The notes under the pieces were generated by a model that saw nothing but the letters and a program-made list of their open reading frames with translations, did no database searches and was not told where the DNA came from. From positions 25,418-89,417 of the forward strand of contig NZ_AUWQ01000031.1 of NCBI RefSeq assembly GCF_000455205.1: DNA of 64,000 bases, read 5' to 3'. The stretch's first letter is position 1. Each line of letters starts with the position of its first letter. Positions 55,208 to 64,000 of the stretch are shown one piece after another. This DNA comes from Mycobacterium sp. UM_CSW. GTDB taxonomy: Bacteria; Actinomycetota; Actinomycetes; Mycobacteriales; Mycobacteriaceae. Made by a program: the position numbers and the translations under genes.

Positions 55208-55230
55208 GGCGCGAGCCTATCCCGGCCCGC

Positions 55231-55288
55231 GAGCGCCACGCTGGCGTGACGCTCGAGGCCGAACGCCGCGCTGGCGTGACGCTCGGCG
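55231..55288 (-). terminator. ahcY/tmk intergenic repeats, likely ahcY terminator
   Basis: GAGCGCCACGC-TG-GCGTGACGCTC at 55231-55254 is an 11-bp-arm inverted repeat with one mismatch. A direct copy of its core (GCTGGCGTGACGCTCG) recurs at 55270-55285. The repeats fill the 91-bp gap after the ahcY stop. They probably form the ahcY terminator or a short mobile-type repeat. Confidence 0.5.
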
Positions 55289-55298
55289 ATTCAGCGCA

Positions 55299-56771
<1,473 letters not shown>

Positions 56772-56829
56772 AGCGTGGTCTTCCTTCTTCGACGTTTGGG
56801 GGGCTCGCTCGAGCCAAGCGGTACTTAGC

Positions 56830-57507
56830 TTAGGTATGTTCTTCCGCCACTGTAGCCGCGACCCCATGACGCTCCGCGAACGGCGTCATCAGCCGGGCCA
56901 GGTCCGCCGCCACGTCTCCCCCGCCTTCGGCGGGAGGTGCCCCCAGATCGGCGCTCGGCGGCATGGACACGTAGCTCAGCGCCAGCCGCACGATGGCGCG
57001 GGCGAGCACCCCGGCGTCCTCGTCGCTGGTCGCCACCCAGCTCTGGGTGAGCGCCGTGGTCAGCCGCGCCGACGCCCGGTTGATGATGGGCCCGCTGTCG
57101 GTGGTGATGATCTGCAGCAGGTCGGGCTTAGCGACGCCGGTCAACAACGAGATCACCAGCGGGTCGGCGGCCGACTCCGCGAAGAAGGAGCGAAAACCCT
57201 GCAGGAACGCCTCGTGGATGTGGCCGACGTTGGCGTCGATCGCGGATCCGACCGCGTCGACCAGGCGATCGGCCAGGCGCAGGGCGTACCCCTGCGCTAG
57301 GCCTTGGCGCGACCCGAACTCGTTATAGATGGTCTGCCGGCTGATGCCCGCGGCGCGGGCCACGTCCGACAGCGTGATCGCCGACCAGTCCCGGGCCAGC
57401 AGCAGGTCGCGCATCGCGTCGAGCACCGAGTCGCGCAACAGGACGCGTGACGCCTCGGCATACGGCATCCGCTTCACAGGCGCGACAGTAGTAGTCGAGG
57501 CGTTCAC
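56830..57507 (-). CDS. TetR-family regulator of the alkB-rubredoxin operon
   Basis: A 225-aa TetR protein. The HTH is [35 protein letters not shown] around residues 44-75. The C-terminal helical domain is for ligand binding. The GTG start overlaps the rubB stop by 4 nt (GTGA), so it is the last gene of alkB-rubA-rubB-tetR. By order it is Rv3249c. Autoregulation of the operon through the 16-bp palindrome at 59212-59227 is the simplest model, inferred. Confidence 0.92.
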   Translation of the reverse strand: MNASTTTVAPVKRMPYAEASRVLLRDSVLDAMRDLLLARDWSAITLSDVARAAGISRQTIYNEFGSRQGLAQGYALRLADRLVDAVGSAIDANVGHIHEAFLQGFRSFFAESAADPLVISLLTGVAKPDLLQIITTDSGPIINRASARLTTALTQSWVATSDEDAGVLARAIVRLALSYVSMPPSADLGAPPAEGGGDVAADLARLMTPFAERHGVAATVAEEHT

Positions 57508-57686
57508 GGTCTGGCCACTTCCACCATTTCGAAGTCGGATTTCGCGGCGCCGCAGTCCGGGCAGCTCCAGTCGTCGGGGATGTCGTCCCAGCGGGTGCCG
57601 GGCGCGATGCCGTCTTCCGGCCAGCCCAGCGCCTCGTCGTACTCGAAGCCGCACTGGATGCATCGGAACAGCTTGTAGTCGCTCAT
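57504..57686 (-). CDS. rubB: rubredoxin RubB
   Basis: A 60-aa rubredoxin carrying one iron on four Cys: CIQCG near the N-terminus and CPDCGA near the C-terminus, with the usual [25 protein letters not shown] between. It passes electrons from a reductase to the alkane monooxygenase. ATG 57686 overlaps the rubA stop (ATGA), and its stop overlaps the tetR start. Confidence 0.95.
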   Translation of the reverse strand: MSDYKLFRCIQCGFEYDEALGWPEDGIAPGTRWDDIPDDWSCPDCGAAKSDFEMVEVARP

Positions 57687-57856
57687 GCCGTCACACCTTC
57701 CTTCTCGAAGTCCGCCTTCTCGCGCACCGCACAATCGGGGCAGCACCAGTCGTCGGGGATGTCGCTGAAGGGCGTGCCCGCGGGAAAGCCTTCCCGCGGA
57801 GCGCCTTTGGCCTCGTCATAAAGGTAGCCGCAACCCGGGCAGCGGTAGGCGATCAT
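57683..57856 (-). CDS. rubA: rubredoxin RubA
   Basis: A 57-aa rubredoxin read directly from the minus strand: [20 protein letters not shown] at the start, then [18 protein letters not shown]. The first Cys pair is CPGC and the second CPDC, giving the Fe(Cys)4 site; the Cys just before the second pair is extra. It begins at ATG 57856, overlapping the alkB stop (ATGA), and overlaps rubB by 4 nt. It is distinct from RubB by its shorter length and sequence. Confidence 0.93.
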   Translation of the reverse strand: MIAYRCPGCGYLYDEAKGAPREGFPAGTPFSDIPDDWCCPDCAVREKADFEKEGVTA

Positions 57857-59076
57857 GCCGCCACCTCATGCCGGGCGAGCAGCTTTTCGCGCAGCCGCGG
57901 CGCGATGTTGACCCGGGTGATGTCGCCGTCGTAGTGCGCCAGCACGCGGTGGTCCATCACCCGGCGCCACAGCGGCGGGAAGTAGGTCAGCGAGATCATC
58001 GACGCGTACCCGCTCGGCAGGTTGGGCGAGCCCTCCAGGCTGCGCAGCGTCTGGTAGCGACGGGTCGGGTTGGCGTGGTGATCGCTGTGCCGCTGCAGGT
58101 GATACAGGAACAGGTTGGTCACCACGTGATCGGAGTTCCAGCTGTGCACCGGGGCGCAGCGCTCGTAGCGGCCGTTCGTGCCTTTTTGCCGCAGCAGCCC
58201 GTAGTGCTCGAGGTAGTTGACCGCCTCGAGCAGGCTGAACCCGAAGACCGCCTGGATGACCACGAACGGGATCAGGCCCGGGCCGAAGATCTCGATCAGC
58301 GCGCCCCACAGCACCACCGACATCAGCCACGCGTTGAGCACGTCGTTGGACAGGTAGGTCCGGGGGTCCCACGGGCTCTTGCCGAGCCGGCGCAGCCGCT
58401 GCGCCTCCAGCCCCAGCGCCGAGCGCAGGCTGCCGAACACGCTGCGCGGCAAGAACTCCCAGAAGGTCTCGCCGAAGCGCGCCGACGCCGGGTCCTCCGG
58501 GGTCGAGACGCGCACGTGGTGGCCGCGGTTGTGCTCGATGTAGAAGTGGCCGTAGCAGGACTGCGCGAGGGTGACCTTGGAAAGCCAGCGCTCCAGGGAG
58601 TCCTTCTTGTGCCCCATCTCGTGGGCCGTGTTGATCCCCACCCCGCCGAGGACCCCGACCGACAGCGCCACACCCAGCTTGCCCGCCCAGCCCAGCGCTC
58701 CGTCAAAGCCGAGCCAGCCCAGGTTCGACGCGGTGAACAGGTAGGCGCCCAGGACCACACTGAGGTACTGGAACGGGATGTAGACGTAGGTGCAGTAGCG
58801 GTAGTACTTGTCGTTCTCCAGCCGTTCCATCACCTCGTCGGGCGGGTTCTGCCCGTCGGGCCCGAACCGCAGGTCGAGGATCGGCAGCAGCACGTAGAGC
58901 AGGATCGGCCCGATCCACAGTGGTACCTGCGCGGCGGCGTGCCAGCCCAGCCGGTTGAGCCCCCAGATAATCGGCAGCATCACGAACAGGGCCGTCGGGG
59001 CGATCAGCCCCATCAGCCACAGGTGGCGCTTCTTGTCCCGCCAGACCGGCGCTTCCTCGGGCCGCAATGCGGTCAT
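57853..59076 (-). CDS. alkB: alkane 1-monooxygenase (AlkB)
   Basis: A 407-aa integral-membrane di-iron hydroxylase that oxidises medium-chain n-alkanes or fatty acids at the terminal carbon. Histidine boxes are HEMGHKKDS, EHNRGHHVRVSTPED and LQRHSDHHANP, and NYLEHYGLLRQ is also characteristic. Six or so membrane helices surround them. AGGAGGTTTGGCAG precedes ATG 59076. The downstream rubredoxins and TetR overlap it, forming one operon matching Rv3252c-Rv3249c. Confidence 0.95.
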   Translation of the reverse strand: MTALRPEEAPVWRDKKRHLWLMGLIAPTALFVMLPIIWGLNRLGWHAAAQVPLWIGPILLYVLLPILDLRFGPDGQNPPDEVMERLENDKYYRYCTYVYIPFQYLSVVLGAYLFTASNLGWLGFDGALGWAGKLGVALSVGVLGGVGINTAHEMGHKKDSLERWLSKVTLAQSCYGHFYIEHNRGHHVRVSTPEDPASARFGETFWEFLPRSVFGSLRSALGLEAQRLRRLGKSPWDPRTYLSNDVLNAWLMSVVLWGALIEIFGPGLIPFVVIQAVFGFSLLEAVNYLEHYGLLRQKGTNGRYERCAPVHSWNSDHVVTNLFLYHLQRHSDHHANPTRRYQTLRSLEGSPNLPSGYASMISLTYFPPLWRRVMDHRVLAHYDGDITRVNIAPRLREKLLARHEVAA

Positions 59077-59105
59077 CTGCCAAACCTCCTCGAAGTCATG
59101 GACCG

Positions 59106-59170
59106 TCGCCGAGCCTGTAAATCTGCAGACAAAGTGCGAGTAAAGACCTGCGGAATTACAGGCTCGGCGA
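59106..59170. repeat. 15-bp inverted repeat upstream of alkB
   Basis: TCGCCGAGCCTGTAA (59106-59120) and its exact reverse complement (59156-59170) flank 35 nt. Inside, a further near-perfect seven-base pairing (TCTGCAG against CTGCGGA) would extend the stem. It lies 30-94 bp before the alkB ATG and downstream of the permease stop. It may be the terminator of the permease gene, an alkB leader structure, or an operator. Confidence 0.5.
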
Positions 59171-59211
59171 ACCGGTCGCATCTCGATTTGGACAATACGG
59201 CAGTTTGCGTC

Positions 59212-59227
59212 TTGTGTCTAGACACAA
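59212..59227. promoter_or_regulatory. 16-bp palindrome TTGTGTCTAGACACAA
   Basis: An unspaced perfect palindrome, 135 bp before the alkB start and 23 bp beyond the permease stop. It has the size and symmetry of TetR-family operators. The co-transcribed TetR is the proposed ligand, which is inferred. Confidence 0.55.
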
Positions 59228-59250
59228 ACCGCTATTTTGTAAACCGAGGA

Positions 59251-60759
59251 TCAGCCGGCCGGGCCCGCCTCCGCCGGGGCCACCGAGGCGAGCTCCCCGG
59301 ATTGCCGGCGCCCCTGAACCGAGTGCCGGTACCCATAGCCCACGTATATCGCCGTGCCCACCACCAGCCAGACGCCGAATCGCACCCAGGTCAGGGCGCT
59401 GAGGTTCAGCATCAGCCACGCGCAGGCGACGATCGACGCGATGGGCAGCAGCGGCACCCACGGCGCCCGGAACCCCCGCTCCAGGTCCGGACGGGTGCGC
59501 CGCAGGACCATGACGCCCGCCGACACCAGGACGAACGCGAACAGCGTGCCGACGTTGACCATCTCCTCGAGCTTGGCGATCGGAAAGACCGAGGCCGTCG
59601 CCGCGATCACGACGGCGACCAGCACGGTGATCCGGACGGGGGTCCCGCGCGCGCCGGTCTTGGCCAGCGACCGCGGCAGCAGCCCGTCGCGCGCCATCGC
59701 GAACAGCACCCGGCACTGCCCCAGCACCAGCACCATCACCACCGTGGTCAACCCGGCCAGCGCGCCGACGGCGATGATCTTGCTGGCCCAGTCGATCCCG
59801 TTGGCCGCGAAGGCCGTGGCAAGGTTGGCCGGCTTGTGGCCGGGCACGGTCTTGAGCTGGGTGTAGGACACCATGCCGGAGAGCACGACCGAAACCGCGA
59901 CGTAGAGGACGGTCACGATCGCCAGCGACGCCAGGATGCCCCTGGGCACGTCGCGCTGCGGCTTCTTGGTTTCCTCGGCCATGGTGGCCACGATGTCGAA
60001 TCCGATGAACGCGAAGAACACGATCGAGGCCCCCGCCAGCACGCCGTAGAGGCCGTAGTGGCTGCTGTGCGCCCCCGTCAGCAGCGAGAGCACGGACTGG
60101 TTGATGCCCGACGACTCGTGCCCGGCCTCCGGCTTCGGGATGAACGGCGAGTAGTTGGAGCGCTTGATGTAGAAGACCCCGACCAGCACGACGAAAATCA
60201 CCACCGACACCTTGATGCCGGTGACCACCGCGGAGAATCGGGACGACAGCTTGGTGCCCAGGGCGACCAGGGTCGCGACCACCGCGACGATCAGCAACGC
60301 GCCCCAGTCGAGGTTGACCGATCCGAGTTGGACTGTGCCACCGGCGAATCCGAACACGTTCCCCAGGTAGCTCGACCAGCCCTTGGACACCACGGCGGCC
60401 CCGATCGCCAACTCCAGGACCAGGTTCCAGCCGATGATCCAGGCCAGGAACTCACCGAAGGTGGCATAGGAGAAGGTGTAGGCGCTGCCCGCCACCGGCA
60501 GGGTCGAGGCGAACTCGGCGTAGCACAGGGCCGCCAGCGCGCAGGTGACCGCGGCGATCACGAACGAAATCCAGATGGCCGGTCCGGTGATGTCGCCGGT
60601 GGTCGACGCGGTGACCGTGAAGATGCCCGCGCCGATCACCACCGCGACGCCGAACACGACCAGGTCCCACCAGGTCAACTCCCTGCGCAGCCGGGTCTCC
60701 GGCTCGTCGGTGTCGGCGATCGATTGCTCGACCGACTTCGTGCGCCATCGATTTGCCAT
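59251..60759 (-). CDS. amino-acid permease (APC family)
   Basis: A 502-aa transporter of the APC superfamily with about twelve helices. The first helices carry DLVVFGVAVVIGAGIFTVTAS and CALAALCYAEFASTLPVAGSAYTF, typical of cationic amino acid-type permeases. It takes up an unidentified amino acid or polyamine. ATG 60759 follows GGAGGCGGACTA. The order matches Rv3253c. It is divergent from the FAD-dependent oxidoreductase gene. Confidence 0.92.
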   Translation of the reverse strand: MANRWRTKSVEQSIADTDEPETRLRRELTWWDLVVFGVAVVIGAGIFTVTASTTGDITGPAIWISFVIAAVTCALAALCYAEFASTLPVAGSAYTFSYATFGEFLAWIIGWNLVLELAIGAAVVSKGWSSYLGNVFGFAGGTVQLGSVNLDWGALLIVAVVATLVALGTKLSSRFSAVVTGIKVSVVIFVVLVGVFYIKRSNYSPFIPKPEAGHESSGINQSVLSLLTGAHSSHYGLYGVLAGASIVFFAFIGFDIVATMAEETKKPQRDVPRGILASLAIVTVLYVAVSVVLSGMVSYTQLKTVPGHKPANLATAFAANGIDWASKIIAVGALAGLTTVVMVLVLGQCRVLFAMARDGLLPRSLAKTGARGTPVRITVLVAVVIAATASVFPIAKLEEMVNVGTLFAFVLVSAGVMVLRRTRPDLERGFRAPWVPLLPIASIVACAWLMLNLSALTWVRFGVWLVVGTAIYVGYGYRHSVQGRRQSGELASVAPAEAGPAG

Positions 60760-60852
60760 TAGTCCGCCTCCGGGACCCGTTGGGACCCGTTGGGTCCCGT
60801 TGGACCGCACAGTACTGGGTAGTCTGCGGGCATAGCGGAAAGCGGGGGAAAC

Positions 60853-62232
60853 ATGCGGGACCATGCCGTGGTCATCGGGGGAAGCATCGCCGGGCTGTGC
60901 GCCGCGCGGGTGCTGTCGGACTTCTATACGCGAGTCAGCGTGTACGAGCGCGACGAGTTGCCGAGCGCGCCGGCGAACCGCGCGACGGTCCCCCAGGACC
61001 GGCACCTGCACATGCTGATGGCCCGCGGCGCGGCGGAGTTCGAGGACCTGTTCCCCGGCCTGCTCGACGACATGGTCGACGCGGGCGTGCCCATCCTGGA
61101 GAACCGGCCGGATTGCATTCACCTGGGCGCCGCGGGCCACGTCCTGGGAACGGGGCACACGCTGCGCGACGAGTTCACCGCCTACGTGCCCAGCCGCCCG
61201 CACCTGGAGTGGCAGGTGCGCCGGCGCGTCCAGGACATCGAGAACGTCGAGATCATCCGCCGCTCGGTGGCCGAGCCGCGGTTCGACCCCGCGCGCCAGC
61301 GCGTGACCGGCGTGCTGCTCGACCCGCAGGGGGATGCGGAGCCGGAGTTCGTGCCGGCCGATCTCGTCGTCGACGCCGCCGGCCGAGGGACCCGCCTGCC
61401 GGTGTGGTTGGAGCAGTGGGGATTCGAGCGCCCGGTCGAGGCCACCATCGACATCGGCATCAACTACGCCACCCAGCAGTTCCGCATGCCGGAGGGCCTG
61501 ATTGCCGAGAAGGTGGTGGTGGCCGGGGCGTCCCACGACGAGTCGCTGGGGCTGGGCATGCTGCACTACGAGGACCGGGTCTGGGTGCTGACCACGTTCG
61601 GGGTGGCGGGCGCCAAGCCGCCCGCGACGTTCCCGGAGATGCTGGCGCTGGCCGGCAAGCTGCTGCCCGCGCACTTCAATTCCGCTCTGGCGCAGGCCGA
61701 ACCCGTCGGCGAGCCGGCGTATCACGCGTTTCCGGCCAGCCGGTGGCGCCGCTACCACAGGCTGGACCGCTTCCCGGACGGCATCGTCCCGCTCGGTGAC
61801 GCCGTCGCGAGCTTCAACCCGACCTTCGGGCAGGGCATGACGATGACGGTGCTGCAGGCCGGTCATCTGCGCCGGGCGCTGCAATCGAATGACCTTGCCC
61901 GCGAACTGAATCGGGCCACCGCCCGGACGACCTACCCGGTATGGATGATGAACGCGATCGGCGACATCACCTTCCACCACGCCCGGCCCAAGGGGCGGAC
62001 GCCGTGGTGGTGGCGGCCGTCCGGCGCGCTGTTCGACCAGTTCCTCGGGGCGGCCGAGACGGATCCCGTTCTGGCCGAATGGTTTTTGCGCCGGTTCTCG
62101 CTGCTGGACAGCCTGTACATGGTCCCGCCGCCGCGGATCGTGGGCCGCGCCATGGCGCACAACATGCGGCTGTGGCTGCGCGAGCGCCGGGAAGCCCGGC
62201 AGCGCCCGCTCACAGCCCTACGGTCGCCCTGA
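60853..62232 (+). CDS. FAD-dependent monooxygenase-like oxidoreductase (Rv3254-like)
   Basis: A 459-aa FAD-binding protein. The N-terminal dinucleotide motif is VVIGGSIAGLCAARVLSDFY, and a second FAD motif is PLGDAVASFNPTFGQGMTMT. The fold resembles class A flavoprotein monooxygenases or geranylgeranyl-reductase-like proteins. The C-terminal 80 residues contain a Trp-rich GRTPWWWRPSG. Substrate is unknown. GGGGGAAAC precedes the ATG. It overlaps the convergent manA gene by 23 nt. Confidence 0.9.
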   Translation: MRDHAVVIGGSIAGLCAARVLSDFYTRVSVYERDELPSAPANRATVPQDRHLHMLMARGAAEFEDLFPGLLDDMVDAGVPILENRPDCIHLGAAGHVLGTGHTLRDEFTAYVPSRPHLEWQVRRRVQDIENVEIIRRSVAEPRFDPARQRVTGVLLDPQGDAEPEFVPADLVVDAAGRGTRLPVWLEQWGFERPVEATIDIGINYATQQFRMPEGLIAEKVVVAGASHDESLGLGMLHYEDRVWVLTTFGVAGAKPPATFPEMLALAGKLLPAHFNSALAQAEPVGEPAYHAFPASRWRRYHRLDRFPDGIVPLGDAVASFNPTFGQGMTMTVLQAGHLRRALQSNDLARELNRATARTTYPVWMMNAIGDITFHHARPKGRTPWWWRPSGALFDQFLGAAETDPVLAEWFLRRFSLLDSLYMVPPPRIVGRAMAHNMRLWLRERREARQRPLTALRSP

Positions 62233-63436
62233 ACAGTTTGGAGGGCTCGCGCGCGACGAGGCGGATCGGTCCGTCGTCGGCCGCCACCCAGGCCGCCATT
62301 CCGCGCTCCAGCGTGAGCGATCCGGACTTGGCGTGCACCGTCGTGCAGCCCTGGGTGCTCAACAGGATCTGCGGGCCCTCGTGGGCGCAGCCCGCGTCGA
62401 CCTCGTGGCCGAGGTACTCGCCGTCGAGTGCCAGCAGCGCGACGGCGAACTCGTCGGTCGGCGTCTGGTAGATCTGGCCGAACCCCTCGCGGCGGATCGG
62501 CGGGCGCAGCTGCGCCTCGGTGGTGGGCGTGAAGTCCAGCACCCGCAGCAGCTCGGGCACGTCGACGTGCTTGGGGGTGAGCCCGCCGCGTAACACGTTG
62601 TCGGAGTTGGCCATCACCTCGACGGCGAAGCCGCGCAGATAGGTGTGCAGGTTGCCGGCCGACACGAAGATGGCCTCGCCGGGGGCCAGGGTGATGCGGT
62701 TGAGCAACAACGCCGCCAGCACGCCGGCGTCACCCGGATAGCGTTCCCCCAGCTCCAGCACGGTCTTGGCCTCGGCCGCGAATTCCGTTGCCCCGGAACT
62801 GACGTACTGGATCGCGCCGTCCAGCACGGCGGGCACCAGCACGTCGATGTCGGGCTGCGGAGCGGTGATCCAGGTGGTGAACAGCGCGCGCAGGCCGTCG
62901 GCGTCGGACTGGTCGTTCAGCAGGTCGATGTAGGGGTCGAGGTCGGAGACGTTCAGCGCGCGGAGCAGCTCGACGGTCCGCGACGCCTGGCGAAACCCGG
63001 CCAGCGCCTCGAACGACTGCAGCGCCACCAACAACTCCGGTTTGTGGGAGGTGTCGCGGTAGTTGCGGACCGGCGAGTTGACCGGGATGCCCAGGCGCTC
63101 CTCGCGCAGGTACCCCTCGACCGCCTGCTCGGTGCTCGGGTGCGCCTGCAGCGACAGCGGCTCGTCGGCGGCGAGCACCTTCACCAGGAACGGCAGCACG
63201 TCCCCGAACCGGGCGCGCGACCCCGGGCCGAGCTGTCCCTCCGGGTCGGCGACGACGGCCTCCAGCAACGACACCTCGCCCTTGTCGGTCTCCAGCCAGG
63301 CCGGGTCGCCGGGATGCGCCCCGAACCACAGCTCGGCCTCCGGATGAGCCGCCGGAACCGCCCGCCCGGTGAATTCCGCCAGGGCGGTGCGCGATCCCCA
63401 GGCGTACGTCCTCAAGGCCCCGCGAAGCAGTTCCAC
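62210..63436 (-). CDS. manA: mannose-6-phosphate isomerase, class I
   Basis: A 408-aa zinc enzyme interconverting mannose-6-P and fructose-6-P for GDP-mannose, needed for lipomannan and PIMs. Zinc-binding motifs are SLQAHPS (Gln, His), SHKPELLVAL (Glu) and SAGNLHTYL (His). The C-terminal cupin region ends PSKLFRATVGL. The start is GTG 63436 and the upstream gene ends 8 nt away. It corresponds to Rv3255c with the same length. Confidence 0.95.
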   Translation of the reverse strand: MELLRGALRTYAWGSRTALAEFTGRAVPAAHPEAELWFGAHPGDPAWLETDKGEVSLLEAVVADPEGQLGPGSRARFGDVLPFLVKVLAADEPLSLQAHPSTEQAVEGYLREERLGIPVNSPVRNYRDTSHKPELLVALQSFEALAGFRQASRTVELLRALNVSDLDPYIDLLNDQSDADGLRALFTTWITAPQPDIDVLVPAVLDGAIQYVSSGATEFAAEAKTVLELGERYPGDAGVLAALLLNRITLAPGEAIFVSAGNLHTYLRGFAVEVMANSDNVLRGGLTPKHVDVPELLRVLDFTPTTEAQLRPPIRREGFGQIYQTPTDEFAVALLALDGEYLGHEVDAGCAHEGPQILLSTQGCTTVHAKSGSLTLERGMAAWVAADDGPIRLVAREPSKLFRATVGL

Positions 63437-63444
63437 TTGTCTAT

Positions 63445-64000
63445 TTATCCCCGCACCAGTCGCATGTAAACCGCGGCCATCTCCAGCCGAACGGCCAATA
63501 CTGCCAGTTGCTGCTCGGCGCTGACGGCGCCCCCCAACGCCGGCGCAACCGTGGAGCCGGCCGAGCCGCCGGGCCCGTCCGGCACGTCCTCGGCGGCCAG
63601 CAAGTACACGTTTTCCAGGCCGGCGGTCCGGGCGGCCACCACCGTCTGCTCGTCGCGCAGCGTCAGGGCCAGCACCCGAAGCCGGTCGGGCCGGGGCCCG
63701 TCGATCTCCTCGTCGTGAAACAGGTCCTCGACCGAGGACGCGGAGCCCGCGGGGCCATCGGTCGCCGTCCGCAACGCCACCACCGCGTCGGCCAGCCCGG
63801 TGGCGGCGACGACCTCGTGGGCGAGCCGCAGCAGCACCGAACTGCCGTGCCGGGCCAGCGCCAGCGTCGCGGCGCAGTCGCCGGCCAGCACCGCCCGCCG
63901 ACCGACCAGCCGCTCGGCGATGTGCTTGGCCGGGTTGGTGAACAGCTCGCGGCCGGCGCTGTTGCGCAGCGCCTCGGCGTCCAACTCGTCGGCCAGCGGC
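63445..64000 (-). CDS. SIS-domain-like conserved protein (5' end off window)
   Basis: The C-terminal ~185 aa of a longer protein; the frame is open to the right edge. It resembles the C-terminal half of bifunctional phosphoglucose/phosphomannose isomerase-like (TobH/SIS) proteins, matching Rv3256c by order next to manA. Visible parts are VGRRAVLAGDCAATLALARHGSSVLLRLAHEVVAATGL and LALTLRDEQTVVAARTAGLENVYLLAAED. The start is outside the window. It is transcribed with manA (8-nt gap). Confidence 0.8.
   Translation of the reverse strand, partial: PLADELDAEALRNSAGRELFTNPAKHIAERLVGRRAVLAGDCAATLALARHGSSVLLRLAHEVVAATGLADAVVALRTATDGPAGSASSVEDLFHDEEIDGPRPDRLRVLALTLRDEQTVVAARTAGLENVYLLAAEDVPDGPGGSAGSTVAPALGGAVSAEQQLAVLAVRLEMAAVYMRLVRG

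Noticed and set aside
56772-56829. A SAH riboswitch before ahcY
   Set aside because: The leader is only 58 bp and shows no suitable structure.
57868-60762. A plus-strand frame of more than 960 codons over alkB and the permease
   Set aside because: It crosses two real genes and two palindromes and has biased Arg/Asp/His composition; it is a shadow.

Overview
The window is about 68% GC and comes from a slow-growing Mycobacterium, probably a non-tuberculous species near the M. avium complex. The evidence is gene order. From about 14.9 kb to the right end, the backbone runs in the order known for M. tuberculosis Rv3226c-Rv3256c: SRAP peptidase, aroA, rsgA, desA3 with its ferredoxin reductase, ppk2, a wax-ester synthase, kefB/TrkA-C, mddA, secA1, hpf, comF-like, lpqB-mtrB-mtrA, tmk, ahcY, the tetR-rubB-rubA-alkB cluster, amino-acid permease, FAD oxidoreductase, manA and a SIS-type protein. 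PE proteins, PucR regulators, WS/DGAT, DUF732 and F420-type proteins also fit Mycobacterium. The species call rests on remembered gene order, not on a search.

Layout. 1-13.4 kb is a lipid-metabolism block: a PHA-synthase-like gene with an acyl-CoA ligase, two PucR-type regulators, an HdeD-like membrane protein, a DUF3556 membrane protein overlapping a phytoene-desaturase-like oxidoreductase, an acyl-CoA dehydrogenase ending in a perfect 16-bp hairpin, a small secreted protein, a P-loop kinase and a 3-hydroxyacyl-CoA dehydrogenase. 13.4-14.8 kb is a PE protein fused to an alpha/beta hydrolase. 14.9-18.0 kb is core (SRAP, aroA, rsgA). 18.0-27.7 kb looks like an accessory insertion between rsgA and desA3: an HxlR regulator and thiolase/NmrA/DUF302 operon around a clear palindrome, a nitrilase, an esterase, an F420-type oxidoreductase and several small orphan proteins. 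27.7-39.4 kb carries desaturation, storage lipid and polyphosphate genes, K+ transport genes (KefB, TrkA-C, Kup) and MddA. 39.5-43.7 kb is a signalling and export insertion: an ABCG-type transporter, an adenylate cyclase, and an HD-GYP protein with a LuxR tail. 43.9-64 kb is core secretion, ribosome hibernation, MtrAB-LpqB, the methylation cycle, alkane hydroxylation and mannose metabolism, interrupted by an oxalate/formate-type transporter with an unusually AT-rich upstream region.

How the genes work together. The most specific regulatory observation is a pair of near-identical 30-bp tandem operators (TACG-N4-CGTA twice), one before the ferredoxin-reductase gene and one before desA3. Together they suggest one repressor controlling the electron donor and the desaturase. 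A second is a 16-bp perfect palindrome before the alkB-rubA-rubB-tetR operon, where the co-transcribed TetR is the natural candidate ligand. No CRISPR array, tRNA, rRNA, transposase or phage gene was found. I see no clear-cut new defence or mobile system. The least understood units are the DUF3556/oxidoreductase/FadE module, the HxlR-controlled operon, and the cyclase/HD-GYP-LuxR/ABC neighbourhood.
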